The notes beneath the pieces are model-generated. The model was given only the letters and a program-made list of their open reading frames with translations, was not told where the DNA came from and made no database searches. 64,000 nucleotides of DNA from NCBI RefSeq assembly GCF_021532655.1, contig NZ_JAKGAS010000010.1, positions 62,001-126,000 on the forward strand, given 5' to 3'. The translations under genes and the position numbers were made by a program. This document shows positions 35,277 to 44,618 of the stretch, piece after piece (position 1 is the stretch's first letter; each line of letters begins with the position of its first letter). Source of the DNA: Paraglaciecola algarum. GTDB lineage: Bacteria > Pseudomonadota > Gammaproteobacteria > Enterobacterales > Alteromonadaceae.

Positions 35277-35304
35277 AAAAAGGCGACATAAATGTCGCCT
35301 TTTT
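35277..35304 (-). terminator. Terminator after prs
   Basis: Perfect 13-base inverted repeat AAAAAGGCGACAT/ATGTCGCCTTTTT with two central A bases, 46 bases beyond the prs stop. Being flanked by A-run and T-run it could work on both strands; on the minus strand it separates prs from rplY. Confidence 0.88.
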
Positions 35305-35350
35305 AGTAAATCTTTCATTTTAGGGGATTAAAACCCTAATAATGTACTGA

Positions 35351-36298
35351 TTAGTACTCAAACATAGCTGAGATCGATTCTTCATTGCTTACCCGTCTAA
35401 TCGCTTCAGCCAACATGTTAGACAAAGTTAACTGTTTTACTTTAGGTATAGCTCTGATTTCAGGATCTAATGGGATACTATCAGTGATGATAATTTCATC
35501 AATTACAGAGTCGCGAAGGTTTTGCGCAGCATTGCCAGAAAATATAGCATGGGTTGCATAGGCGTAAACATTCTTAGCGCCGTGAGCTTTGAGAGCTTCA
35601 GCGGCTTTAGCTAAAGTCCCACCGGTATCAATCATATCATCTACAATAATACAGTCGCGATCTTGTACATCACCAATAATATGCATAACTTGGGCTACAT
35701 TGGCTTTTGGGCGACGTTTGTCTATGATAGCTAAGTCAGTGTCGTTCATTAATTTAGCTAAGGCTCTAGCACGCACTACACCACCAATATCAGGTGATAC
35801 AACGACTGGGTTATCAAAGTTACGCTGACGCATATCGTCTAATAAAATGGGGGTTCCAAAAGCATTATCTACTGGTACATCGAAGAAACCTTGAATTTGT
35901 TCTGCGTGTAAATCGATAGTTAACACACGATCAACACCTACATTTGATAAGAAGTCGGCCACTACTTTTGCAGTAATAGGTACTCGAGCAGAGCGAACAC
36001 GCCTATCTTGTCGAGCGTAACCAAAATAGGGGATTACAGCGGTAATTCGACCTGCAGATGCGCGACGAAAGGCATCGATCATTACGATCAATTCCATTAA
36101 ATTATCGTTAGTTGGGGCGCAAGTAGATTGAATAATAAAAACATCTGATCCACGCACATTTTCGTGCACTTCGACACTGATTTCACCATCGCTAAACCGT
36201 CCCACACTCATGTGTCCAAGTTTAGTGTAAAGTCTATCTGCAACTTTTTGGGCTAATTCAGGTACTGCATTTCCAGCGAAAAGCTTCATATCCGGCAC
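35351..36298 (-). CDS. prs: Ribose-phosphate pyrophosphokinase
   Basis: 315 residues, class I PRPP synthase. It joins ribose-5-phosphate and ATP to PRPP for nucleotide, His, Trp and NAD synthesis. KLFAGNAVPELAQKVA at the start, the flexible-loop region YARQDRR, VLTIDLHAEQIQGFFDVP and the PRPP-binding CIIVDDMIDTGGTL loop are complete. The position after ispE, with a tRNA-Gln between them, is common in Vibrionales and Alteromonadales. Confidence 0.98.
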   Translation of the reverse strand: MPDMKLFAGNAVPELAQKVADRLYTKLGHMSVGRFSDGEISVEVHENVRGSDVFIIQSTCAPTNDNLMELIVMIDAFRRASAGRITAVIPYFGYARQDRRVRSARVPITAKVVADFLSNVGVDRVLTIDLHAEQIQGFFDVPVDNAFGTPILLDDMRQRNFDNPVVVSPDIGGVVRARALAKLMNDTDLAIIDKRRPKANVAQVMHIIGDVQDRDCIIVDDMIDTGGTLAKAAEALKAHGAKNVYAYATHAIFSGNAAQNLRDSVIDEIIITDSIPLDPEIRAIPKVKQLTLSNMLAEAIRRVSNEESISAMFEY

Positions 36299-36431
36299 GA
36301 TTCAAATCCTCGGTGCTTAAATTGAGTTTAGACAAATTAATAAATGGCGAGATGTGGAGCTTAAATGCAGTCAACGCATAACGTTGGGAACACATCTAAG
36401 TCTCGCCAAATTTATTACATTTTTAAAAAAA

Positions 36432-36506
36432 TGGCTGGGGTAGCTGGACTTGAACCAACGAATGGCGGGATCAAAACCCGCTGCCTTACCACTTGGCTAT
36501 ACCCCA
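36432..36506 (-). tRNA. tRNA-Gln (anticodon TTG)
   Basis: 75 bases including an encoded CCA end. The acceptor stem is TGGGGTA/TACCCCA (the first pair of bacterial tRNA-Gln is weak or unpaired), the anticodon stem GCGGG/CCCGC encloses the loop TTTTGAT with TTG at 36474-36472, and the T arm has GGTTCAAGTCC. It lies between ispE and prs on the same strand. Confidence 0.95.
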
Positions 36507-36560
36507 ATTAAACTTTTATACCTGCGTTGTGTAATTAACACAGGTATATTATATCAAATC

Positions 36561-37451
36561 TTACGATTGCATATGTGTATATAAAGGTGAAATATTCAGC
36601 CCTTTGGCAACAAAACTCACACTGCCTTTGGGCAATAATGCCTGAATATTTAGCGCTTTTTGATGCCGATTAAACTTAGCAAATACACATGCGCCGGTAC
36701 CGGTCATTCTAGACGGCGCGTATTCTAACAACCAGTGTAATGTGTTTGCAACATTCGGATACAGATTACAGACTAATTCTTGGCAATCATTATGAGTATT
36801 GTCGAACTTGTAGTCATTAAAATTTATTTTAGCGGTATTTCTAGGCAAATCAGCATGCTTAAAAATATCTGCGGTAGAGATATGGCAATTTGGAAACACC
36901 ACCAAATAATATGTTTCGGCTAGTTCTATCGATTCTAATATTTCACCTACACCTTCGGCAAAGGCGGTTTTACCATGGATAAAGATAGGAACGTCAGCCC
37001 CAAGAGTTAAACCTAATTCAGCTAGGTCAGGTTGTTGTAAATTAATGTTCCATAACTTGTTAAGGGCGACTAGAGTAGTAGCGGCATTGGATGAACCTCC
37101 ACCTATACCTCCGCCCATAGGTAAACGTTTTTTCAAGTGAATGTGACAACCAAGGGTATCGTCAATAACAGGGGGTTGCTGAGTGTTTAATACTGACTGG
37201 TTTTTTAATAGTTCCGCCGCTTTTACGATTAAATTGTCTTGATCAGGCACACCTTCAATGGGATTTGCTAGGGTGATTTTGCCACTGGTGTTGATTTCGA
37301 ATGCCAGTTCATCACCAAAATCTAAAATTTGAAAAAGGCTTTGCAATTGATGGTAACCATTTTCATATCGACCATTAATATGCAAAAACAAGTTTAACTT
37401 GGCTGGGCTGGGCCACCATTCTAATTTTTTTGGGGTACTTGTCACGACCAT
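36561..37451 (-). CDS. ispE: 4-diphosphocytidyl-2-C-methyl-D-erythritol kinase
   Basis: 296 residues, GHMP kinase fold. It phosphorylates CDP-ME in the MEP isoprenoid pathway. The substrate-binding SPAKLNLFLHINGRYENGYH (15-34), the ATP loop LPMGGGIGGGSSNAA and the C-terminal MTGTGACVFA are all present. It overlaps the upstream lolB by 10 bases, so translation is likely coupled; lolB-ispE-prs is the classic order. Confidence 0.97.
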   Translation of the reverse strand: MVVTSTPKKLEWWPSPAKLNLFLHINGRYENGYHQLQSLFQILDFGDELAFEINTSGKITLANPIEGVPDQDNLIVKAAELLKNQSVLNTQQPPVIDDTLGCHIHLKKRLPMGGGIGGGSSNAATTLVALNKLWNINLQQPDLAELGLTLGADVPIFIHGKTAFAEGVGEILESIELAETYYLVVFPNCHISTADIFKHADLPRNTAKINFNDYKFDNTHNDCQELVCNLYPNVANTLHWLLEYAPSRMTGTGACVFAKFNRHQKALNIQALLPKGSVSFVAKGLNISPLYTHMQS

Positions 37452-38071
37452 GAATTGACTCTAATTAATAGTTGATTGTTATTACTACGATTGAGGAAGG
37501 TTATAGTGTGAGGTAACCAAGTATCACCCACTAATTTATAATTGTCGTAATTTATTAACCAATCTTCACATTGGTCACAATTAGGTTGGATTTGTGTCAC
37601 CCAGCCCTGTTCAGCATTAATGAAATCAGCATTTTGTGTAATTTGGCCCTTAATCCAAATGGGAAATTGTTCCACTGGAATTTGCCAACCCGTCATACGC
37701 CAAATTAAAAAACTCGCATTGCTATCTTGGTGTACCTCGTCATCTGCTTCTAAGGTGACTTGATTTTTATCGCCGTACATTTTGAGTATGGATGTACCTA
37801 TGACTGAGGTTAAGTTTAGTTTGTATTCAGATTGTTTTTGTTGCCAACTAAAATTTGCACTTTGTTTTTTGTTTGGACTTTTAAAACCAAGTCGACCTTT
37901 TATTTGCCAGTTTTTAAACTCAGACAAACTTTTTTGGTGCTGTACTGAGTTTAATTGCGCTTGGGGAATGGGTGTTTGAGCACAGGCAAACAAAACCAAG
38001 GTAAGGCAAAAAACGGATAACCGAGGTACATAAAGTCTAGTTAAATAAAGTTTAGATCGAGAATTGTTCAA
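37442..38071 (-). CDS. lolB: Outer-membrane lipoprotein insertase LolB
   Basis: 209 residues. A lipoprotein signal ends in the lipobox LFAC (C30). The mature part has the LolB half-barrel pattern: NWQIKGRLGFKSPNKKQSANFSWQQ, YKLNLTSVIGTSILKMYG and LIWRMTGWQIPVEQFPIWIKG. LolB receives lipoproteins from LolA and inserts them in the outer membrane. It is divergent from hemA, as in E. coli, with 124 bases between starts. Confidence 0.95.
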   Translation of the reverse strand: MNNSRSKLYLTRLYVPRLSVFCLTLVLFACAQTPIPQAQLNSVQHQKSLSEFKNWQIKGRLGFKSPNKKQSANFSWQQKQSEYKLNLTSVIGTSILKMYGDKNQVTLEADDEVHQDSNASFLIWRMTGWQIPVEQFPIWIKGQITQNADFINAEQGWVTQIQPNCDQCEDWLINYDNYKLVGDTWLPHTITFLNRSNNNQLLIRVNSWS

Positions 38072-38195
38072 ATTTTACTTCTGAAAGTGTAAAGTTTAGG
38101 CATGCAATATGAACATAAAAATGACTTCTCTTTCAATACTTTTACCTTTTGCGTACAATGCCGCCAAAATTTTGCTGTAAAATAATTATTATTCA

Positions 38196-39458
38196 ATGAC
38201 ACTAATCGCGTTTGGCATTAACCACAAAACTGCATCGATTGAATTACGGGAGAAAATTGCCTTTTCTCCTGATGCAATTGTAGATGCGTTAGCTTTGTTG
38301 GGTGAAAAAACTGGCGCCAAAGAATCTGTCATTGTTTCTACCTGTAATCGCACCGAAATTTACGCTCAAGTTGATGAAACTCAAGTGGGCAATATTGCCA
38401 CTTGGCTAGCAGATTTTCATGGTGTGGATGCCAGTGAATTACAGCACAATAGTTATTTGCATACTCAAAATGAAGCAATCCATCATATTATGCGAGTGGC
38501 CTGTGGATTAGACTCCTTGATGTTAGGTGAGCCACAAATTTTAGGTCAGGTTAAACAGGCTTTTACTGATGCCAAAAATTCAGGCGTGATCCAAGGGGAT
38601 TTTGACCGTCTATTTCAACATACTTTTTCTGTGGCTAAACGAGTGCGCAACGAGACTGAAATAGGGGCAAATGCCGTGTCTGTGGCCTATGCCTCTGTGC
38701 AGTTGGCTAAACATATATTTTCGTCACTAGAAAAAAGTCGAGTGTTATTAATAGGTGCTGGTGACACAATAGAATTAGTGGCCAAACATCTTTCAGAGCA
38801 AGGTGTAAAGTCATTAACGGTCGCCAATCGTACTTTAGCTAGAGCACAAGCTATTGCAGAGCCTTTAGGTGGTTCGGTATTGACCTTGGCGCAAATACCT
38901 AGTCATTTAAAAGATGCCGATATAGTGATCAGCTCCACTGCCAGTCAATTACCTATCATTGGCAAAGGTTTGGTACAAAGCGCATTAAAAGAACGTAAAC
39001 ATAAACCTATGTTTTTAGTGGATTTAGCCGTACCCAGAGACGTTGAAGCTGAAGTCTCTGAGCTAGATGATGCATATTTATACACAGTGGATGATTTACA
39101 ACAAATTGTCGAAAAGAATTTAGCTTCTCGTCAAGATGCGGCTGTTTTGGCTAATGAAATGGTCGAACAACAAGTTGAACAATTTGTGCAATGGCAACAA
39201 AGTCAGTCATCCATAGACGTATTAAAAAACTTTCGTGAGCAAAGTGAATTACAACGAGACATGTTAGTAAATAGAGCGGTTAACCAGTTAGCTGACGGTA
39301 AATCAGCCGAGCAAGTGGTAAATGAATTGGCTCATAAATTGACTAATAGTTTGATCCATGCCCCAACCAAAGCCTTAAAAAAAGCGGCAAGTGAACAAGA
39401 TGTGCAAAGCTTATCTATATTAAAAGATGCATTAGGTTTAAAAAGTCCGGATAATTAG
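38196..39458 (+). CDS. hemA: Glutamyl-tRNA reductase
   Basis: 420 residues. First committed step of C5-pathway tetrapyrrole synthesis: reduces glutamyl-tRNA to glutamate-1-semialdehyde. The N-terminal GINHKTASIELREK, the catalytic cysteine block VSTCNRTEIY, GLDSLMLGEPQILGQVK and the NADPH-binding LIGAGDTIELVAKHL are intact. No strong ribosome site is seen in front of the ATG. It heads hemA-prfA-prmC and is divergent from lolB. Confidence 0.97.
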   Translation: MTLIAFGINHKTASIELREKIAFSPDAIVDALALLGEKTGAKESVIVSTCNRTEIYAQVDETQVGNIATWLADFHGVDASELQHNSYLHTQNEAIHHIMRVACGLDSLMLGEPQILGQVKQAFTDAKNSGVIQGDFDRLFQHTFSVAKRVRNETEIGANAVSVAYASVQLAKHIFSSLEKSRVLLIGAGDTIELVAKHLSEQGVKSLTVANRTLARAQAIAEPLGGSVLTLAQIPSHLKDADIVISSTASQLPIIGKGLVQSALKERKHKPMFLVDLAVPRDVEAEVSELDDAYLYTVDDLQQIVEKNLASRQDAAVLANEMVEQQVEQFVQWQQSQSSIDVLKNFREQSELQRDMLVNRAVNQLADGKSAEQVVNELAHKLTNSLIHAPTKALKKAASEQDVQSLSILKDALGLKSPDN

Positions 39459-39496
39459 CTTAATTTCTGATTTTTAGATCCTAATAAAATCCAGAG

Positions 39497-39543
39497 TTTT
39501 AGTTGACACAACTTTTAGTTAACACAATTTTTAGTTAATACGT
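39497..39543 (+). repeat. Three 16-base direct repeats between hemA and prfA
   Basis: TTTTAGTTGACACAAC, TTTTAGTTAACACAAT and a more diverged TTTTAGTTAATACGT follow each other at 16-base spacing (39497, 39513, 39529), ending 26 bases before the prfA start. Possible protein-binding iterons or simple slippage; they may affect prfA expression. Confidence 0.7.
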
Positions 39544-39569
39544 AACACCCCAGTTTACACAGGAAAAAA

Positions 39570-40655
39570 ATGAAACAATCTGTTCAACACAAATTAGAAA
39601 CCCTAGTTGAGCGCTTTGAAGAAGTGCAAGCATTACTAGGTGAAGCTGAGGTTATCGCTGACCAAGACAGGTATCGTGGATTAACCAAAGAATACTCTCA
39701 ACTTGAGGGAGTGGTTAAGTGCTTCCGTGATTATCAAGGTGCCCAGCAAGATTTAGAATCAGCACAAGAAATGATGCAAGAAGACGATGCTGAAATGCGC
39801 GAAATGGCTCAAGAAGAATTTAAAGCAGCTAAACAAAGCATTGAAGAATTAGAGCAAGCATTACAGGTATTACTATTACCTAAAGATCCAAACGATGACA
39901 GTAACTGTTTTGTTGAAATCCGAGCGGGGGCAGGTGGTGATGAAGCCGCAATCTTTGCCGGTGATATTTTCCGTATGTACAGTCGTTATGCTGAAAAACA
40001 AGGTTGGAAAGTTGAAGTGGTCACGCTCAACGAAGGTGAACATGGCGGATATAAAGAGGTGATCGCCAATATTTTAGGTACTGGCGCTTATGGCATTATG
40101 AAATTTGAATCAGGTGGTCACAGAGTTCAACGTGTACCAGAGACTGAGTCTCAGGGGCGAGTGCACACTTCTGCATGTACTGTGGTGGTGATGCCAGAAA
40201 TTCCAGAATCAGAAGCTATAGAAATTAATAAAGCTGATTTGAAAGTCGATACCTTCCGGGCATCAGGTGCAGGTGGGCAGCACGTTAACAAAACAGATTC
40301 CGCTATTCGTATTACCCATGTTCCAACTGGTGTGATCGTAGAATGTCAAGATCAGCGTTCACAACATAAAAACAGAGCCCAAGCTATGGCCATACTTCAA
40401 TCTAGATTGACTCAACTTGAAGATGAAAAACGTCAAGCAGAAGAAACCTCAACACGTCGTAACTTAGTTGCAAGCGGTGATCGTTCTGAACGGATCCGTA
40501 CCTATAATTTCCCGCAGGGTAGGGTGACAGATCATAGAATTAACCTAACACTTTATCGTTTAGATGATGTAATTGCAGGTGAACTAGGTGCGGTACTTGA
40601 GCCTATTAGACAAGAACATCAAGCGGATTTATTGGCATCTTTGTCCGATGAATAA
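39570..40655 (+). CDS. prfA: Peptide chain release factor 1
   Basis: 361 residues. Reads UAA and UAG stop codons; the anticodon-like PVT loop region and the universal GGQ motif (GAGGQHVNK) that triggers peptide release are present, with RIRTYNFPQGRVTDHRI near the end. The ribosome site AGGAAAA sits just upstream of the ATG. Between hemA and prmC, its own GGQ-methyltransferase. Confidence 0.98.
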   Translation: MKQSVQHKLETLVERFEEVQALLGEAEVIADQDRYRGLTKEYSQLEGVVKCFRDYQGAQQDLESAQEMMQEDDAEMREMAQEEFKAAKQSIEELEQALQVLLLPKDPNDDSNCFVEIRAGAGGDEAAIFAGDIFRMYSRYAEKQGWKVEVVTLNEGEHGGYKEVIANILGTGAYGIMKFESGGHRVQRVPETESQGRVHTSACTVVVMPEIPESEAIEINKADLKVDTFRASGAGGQHVNKTDSAIRITHVPTGVIVECQDQRSQHKNRAQAMAILQSRLTQLEDEKRQAEETSTRRNLVASGDRSERIRTYNFPQGRVTDHRINLTLYRLDDVIAGELGAVLEPIRQEHQADLLASLSDE

Positions 40656-40708
40656 TAGGTTTACGAGTAAACGGACAAATAGACACTACAAACTTGGGCG
40701 TTAGTTTT

Positions 40709-41563
40709 ATGACTATCGCTCAAGCCATCCAATGGGCAAAACAACAACTTAGTGATCATCAAATTAGTGATGATGGTCTAAATGATTCAAGTAAAATCGA
40801 TAGTAGGGTTTTATTATGCGCATGTTTAGATTGTGAGCCTGTATATTTACACACTTGGCCTGAAAAAGAACTCACCCACGAACAACAAGACTGCTTTGAA
40901 CGTTTTGTGGCAAAACGCATAGATGGACATCCTGTTGCTCATATCATTGGTTATCGTGATTTTTGGTCATTACGTTTAAACGTATCACCTGCCACCTTAA
41001 TACCTAGGCCAGAAACAGAGCTTTTAGTAGAGCTTGCCTTAGAATTACCTTTGCCCCTTAAAGCTAAAGTGCTTGATTTAGGCACAGGAACTGGTGCTAT
41101 CGCTTTATCACTTGCCGCAGAAAAGCCTAGTTGGCAGGTTTGTGGCTTAGATAAAAGTTCGGATGCCGTTGATTTGGCTATAAAAAATGGAAAATTTAAT
41201 CAATTACCTAAAGTAAACTTTGTGCAAAGTGATTGGTTTTCAGCCGTGCAAGGTAAAAAATTCGATTTGATAGTGACAAACCCACCTTATGTTGAATCAA
41301 CTAGTGAATATTTATCCCTTGGTGATGTGCGATTTGAGCCGGCAAGTGCGCTCACTTCAGGGCCTGATGGCTTAGATGATATTCGGTTGATAGTGCAGCA
41401 GGCTAGGGACCATATGTCGCCTAATGCTTGGTTGCTAATTGAGCATGGTTTTCAACAAGGAGAGGCTGTGAACCGTATACTGGAGTTAAATGGGTACTGT
41501 AATTTAGCTATAAAAAATGATCTCAATGGATTACCACGTATTAGCTTTGCTAGGTTTTGTTAA
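40709..41563 (+). CDS. prmC: Release factor glutamine methyltransferase PrmC
   Basis: 284 residues from the ATG at 40709; a TTG five codons upstream is in frame but less likely. It methylates the GGQ glutamine of RF1 and RF2. The N-terminal helical domain contacts the release factor; the SAM motif VLDLGTGTGAIALSLA and the NPPY active site (TNPPYVES), plus RPETELLVE, are intact. It completes the hemA-prfA-prmC operon. Confidence 0.96.
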   Translation: MTIAQAIQWAKQQLSDHQISDDGLNDSSKIDSRVLLCACLDCEPVYLHTWPEKELTHEQQDCFERFVAKRIDGHPVAHIIGYRDFWSLRLNVSPATLIPRPETELLVELALELPLPLKAKVLDLGTGTGAIALSLAAEKPSWQVCGLDKSSDAVDLAIKNGKFNQLPKVNFVQSDWFSAVQGKKFDLIVTNPPYVESTSEYLSLGDVRFEPASALTSGPDGLDDIRLIVQQARDHMSPNAWLLIEHGFQQGEAVNRILELNGYCNLAIKNDLNGLPRISFARFC

Positions 41564-41770
41564 GTATTGAATATGCTGTTATCGCTATTTGTGATATTAA
41601 TGTGGCCTAGCATTAATCAGGTCTAGCTGTTCTAAATGAATATAATTGGGCGATAAATGATTAGAATTATCATACAAACTTGTCCCTTTGACTATTGAGT
41701 AGTTATTCGAGGTTTATCAAACCGTCAAGGTGCACAGTCTCGAATTTAGTATGAAGATAGGAGTGTTTTT

Positions 41771-42211
41771 ATGAGTAAAAATATTGACCACGCTGTTTCT
41801 GTTATTCATGTAGCAAAAAAATGGATGTCATTCGCCGTCCTTGTCTTAATGACAATAGTAGTGTTTTTGGCGATAGTGGAACTAGGTATTATTCTTTATT
41901 TAGATTTGTTTGATACAAAAGATGATGTTCTTTTTCTAGAGATTAATGAGCTATTTAGAATATTTGGTTTCTTTTTCATTATTCTCATAGGATTTGAGCT
42001 GGTCGAAACTGTAGAAATGTATTTTAAGGATAATGTGATACATGCTGAAGTTGTATTGTTGGTCGCTGTTATTGCGGTTGCTCGAAAGGTTATTTTACTC
42101 GATTTAGAAAAATATGATCCCCTCGCAATAATTGGATTAGGGATCATTATATTATCTTTAGGAAGTTGTTATTTTCTCATCAAAAAATGTTACAGAACCA
42201 AAAGGTTATAA
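41771..42211 (+). CDS. PsiE-like membrane protein
   Basis: 146 residues with four hydrophobic segments (about 18-42, 60-80, 92-108, 118-138). The pattern of acidic residues near helices (ELVETVEMYFKDNVIHAEVVLLVAVIAVARKVILLDLE) matches the phosphate-starvation-inducible PsiE family (PF06146 as I recall). Function unknown. AGGAGTG precedes the ATG. Followed 36 bases later by a MarC gene; the two may form an operon inserted between prmC and sirB2. Confidence 0.72.
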   Translation: MSKNIDHAVSVIHVAKKWMSFAVLVLMTIVVFLAIVELGIILYLDLFDTKDDVLFLEINELFRIFGFFFIILIGFELVETVEMYFKDNVIHAEVVLLVAVIAVARKVILLDLEKYDPLAIIGLGIIILSLGSCYFLIKKCYRTKRL

Positions 42212-42247
42212 TGTTTGGCACTGTTCTTAAGGCAGGGGTAGAGTTAT

Positions 42248-42865
42248 ATGATTGATTTTTTAGCTGTTTTTATAACTTTTTTTGCCGTAATCGATCCGAT
42301 TGGCACAGTACCGGTTTTTATAGCGGTAACAAGTAAGTACGATCAAAAAACAAAACGTAAAATTGCGCTACTTGCAACTATAGTGGCAGGGTTAATTTTA
42401 TTATTTTTTATTGTAATAGGTGAAATTCTATTAAAAGCACTATCTATTCCACTTCCTGCATTTCAAATATCTGGCGGTATTGTTTTATTTTTGTTCGCAT
42501 TAAATATGATATTTGGTGAGAGTAAACCCGAAGAAGAAATAAAAAATATAAATAAAAGTCACAAAGATATGGCTATTTTCCCCATAGCGGTCCCCTCAAT
42601 TGCTAGTCCTGGAGCAATATTGGCCGCAGTATTATTAACTGAAAACTCTATGTACAATCTTTTCGAACAATTGCAAACCGCATTGGTTATGTTGTCGGTT
42701 TTATTTGTTGCTTATATTCTGATGTTAGCTTCTGGAATTATTTCTCGTTTAATTGGTACTAGCGGTGCCAGCGTGGTAAGTCGAGTTATGGGCCTAATTT
42801 TATCAGCTATTGCAACAACAAACATACTCACCGGTATTAGTGAATATTATCAGCTTTATGTCTAA
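42248..42865 (+). CDS. MarC-family integral membrane protein
   Basis: 205 residues, six membrane segments, family MarC/YhgN (UPF0056). Starts FLAVFITFFAVIDPIGTVPVFIAVT and has LPAFQISGGIVLFLFALNMIFG and IAVPSIASPGAILAAVL, the two similar halves typical of the family. Once linked to multiple antibiotic resistance, but that role was withdrawn; the transport substrate is unknown. Ribosome site AGGGGTAG upstream. Confidence 0.88.
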   Translation: MIDFLAVFITFFAVIDPIGTVPVFIAVTSKYDQKTKRKIALLATIVAGLILLFFIVIGEILLKALSIPLPAFQISGGIVLFLFALNMIFGESKPEEEIKNINKSHKDMAIFPIAVPSIASPGAILAAVLLTENSMYNLFEQLQTALVMLSVLFVAYILMLASGIISRLIGTSGASVVSRVMGLILSAIATTNILTGISEYYQLYV

Positions 42866-43017
42866 CTTCGGAAGGCAAATAATGATTCTGGAAAATATTA
42901 AATTCGTTAATTATTAACGAATTAACTTGTTCTTAGACTCAGTAAGCATTATTTTGTATGACGAAAATTACCTGGATGTGTTCATTTAAAGCACTGAGTT
43001 AAAAATGGGAATAGCGT

Positions 43018-44568
43018 ATGTCTGATGAAATTTTGTTTGCTGAAGATGATGGTGAAGAAGAAATAGTCAATAGTGGCAAATGGAAAGTACTGATAGTTGA
43101 TGATGAACCTGAAGTACACGCGGTAACTAAACTTGCTTTAGGTGACTTTGTTTTTCAAGATCGTAATTTAGATTTTATTAGCGCTTACAATGGTGAAGAA
43201 GCCAAACAAGTGTTTCGAGAGCATGATGATATAGCAGTAGTGTTACTTGATGTAGTAATGGAAACTGACGATGCAGGGTTGAAAGTAGCAGATTTTATTC
43301 GAAACGAAGCACATAACCATTTTACCCGAATTATTTTACGTACTGGCCAACCAGGCCAAGCGCCGGAACGAGACGTAATTATCAATTATGATATTAACGA
43401 CTACAAATCAAAAACAGAGTTGACCGCGCAAAAACTATTTACCGTAGTGATTTCTGCATTACGCTCCTACCGAGATATCAATTCCATTGAGGAAAATCGC
43501 AAAGGTTTAGAAAAAATTATCTCAGCATCTGCTGACTTATTTAGCATTCTGTCTCTTGAAAATTTTATCGAGGGCATAGTTCAGCAATTAGCTTCTTTGC
43601 TAGGCGGAACTAAAGGCGCTGTGTATTTGACTTCAGCTGTAGCTGGTCCTAGACCACTGGATGCATACAATCCAAATGAATTATATGTATTCACGGGCAA
43701 AGGTGCTTATGAAAGCCGCTCTGGCGAGAAGTTAGAACAGGTATTAAGTGGTGATGAATTAATGTCTTGTAAAACGGCATATGAAAATAAGTGTTTGGTG
43801 TATGAAGACGAATATTTAGTCGCTTATTGTGGCAGCAAAAATCAAAAAGGTTCCTTGTTGTATTTGTCTGGACTACCTAGAAAACTAAATGCCACGGATA
43901 AAAGGTTAGTTGAAATATTTTCACAAAATGTACAAATAGCTTTCGATAATGTGTTGTTGACCAAAGATATTGAAGATACCCAAAGAGAGGTAATTGAACG
44001 TATTGGTAAAGCCATGGAGTATCATTTTGGTGAAGGCAAACATATTCAGCGTATGGTTAAGATATGTGATGTATTGGGCCGTGAAGCGGGTTTAACAAAA
44101 GCCGAACTGAATACTTTATGTTTAGCTGTACCGTTACATGATATTGGCAAAGTTAAAGTACCAGAAGGGATTTTAGCCAAAGATGATGAACTTGACGAGC
44201 AAGAGTTGAATACTTTAAAAAATCATGCTGAATTTGGTTACAATTTATTAAAAGATTCTAATAGACCACTCATTAAAACCGCTGCATTGATTGCTAGAGA
44301 TCATCACGAGTTTTGGAATGGTAATGGTTACCCAAGAGGGAAATCGGGTGAAAATATTCATATATTTTGCCGGATTACTAGCTTAGCTGATACATACGAC
44401 TCATTACGTAATAAGCGTAAAAAACAACAAAGTTTGGACGTAGAAAAGGCATTAGAATTAATTAAAAGTGAAAAAGGTCAAAAGTTTGATCCTACTTTGG
44501 TAGATAGTTTACTGACTAATATTGAAGAAATCGAAGATATAATTGCGAAGTACCCAGACGAAGAATAG
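43018..44568 (+). CDS. Response regulator with DUF3369 and HD-GYP output
   Basis: 516 residues. A receiver domain (about 22-150) has VDDEP (27-31) and the phospho-acceptor D78 in VLLDVVM. A DUF3369 domain with GAF-like sequence follows at about 165-320. The HD-GYP domain (about 325-505) has HDIGK and HHEFWNGNGYPRG intact, so cyclic-di-GMP hydrolysis is likely, unlike in the HD-GYP protein at 23120. No histidine kinase gene is adjacent, so the partner kinase is elsewhere. It stands between marC and sirB2. Confidence 0.9.
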   Translation: MSDEILFAEDDGEEEIVNSGKWKVLIVDDEPEVHAVTKLALGDFVFQDRNLDFISAYNGEEAKQVFREHDDIAVVLLDVVMETDDAGLKVADFIRNEAHNHFTRIILRTGQPGQAPERDVIINYDINDYKSKTELTAQKLFTVVISALRSYRDINSIEENRKGLEKIISASADLFSILSLENFIEGIVQQLASLLGGTKGAVYLTSAVAGPRPLDAYNPNELYVFTGKGAYESRSGEKLEQVLSGDELMSCKTAYENKCLVYEDEYLVAYCGSKNQKGSLLYLSGLPRKLNATDKRLVEIFSQNVQIAFDNVLLTKDIEDTQREVIERIGKAMEYHFGEGKHIQRMVKICDVLGREAGLTKAELNTLCLAVPLHDIGKVKVPEGILAKDDELDEQELNTLKNHAEFGYNLLKDSNRPLIKTAALIARDHHEFWNGNGYPRGKSGENIHIFCRITSLADTYDSLRNKRKKQQSLDVEKALELIKSEKGQKFDPTLVDSLLTNIEEIEDIIAKYPDEE

Positions 44569-44585
44569 TAACTGGCTTATTCACC

Positions 44586-44608
44586 AACAATAACAATAAC
44601 AATAACAA
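44586..44608 (+). repeat. AACAAT hexamer repeat before sirB2
   Basis: Three perfect AACAAT units and most of a fourth (AACAAG) run straight into the region of the sirB2 ribosome site (ACAAGG), ending 10 bases before its ATG. Change in copy number would alter spacing in the leader. Confidence 0.75.
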
Positions 44609-44618
44609 GGTTCCAACT

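Noticed and set aside
43018..44568. Degenerate HD-GYP in the response regulator
   Set aside because: HDIGK and the GYP loop are intact, so it is read as a normal enzyme.
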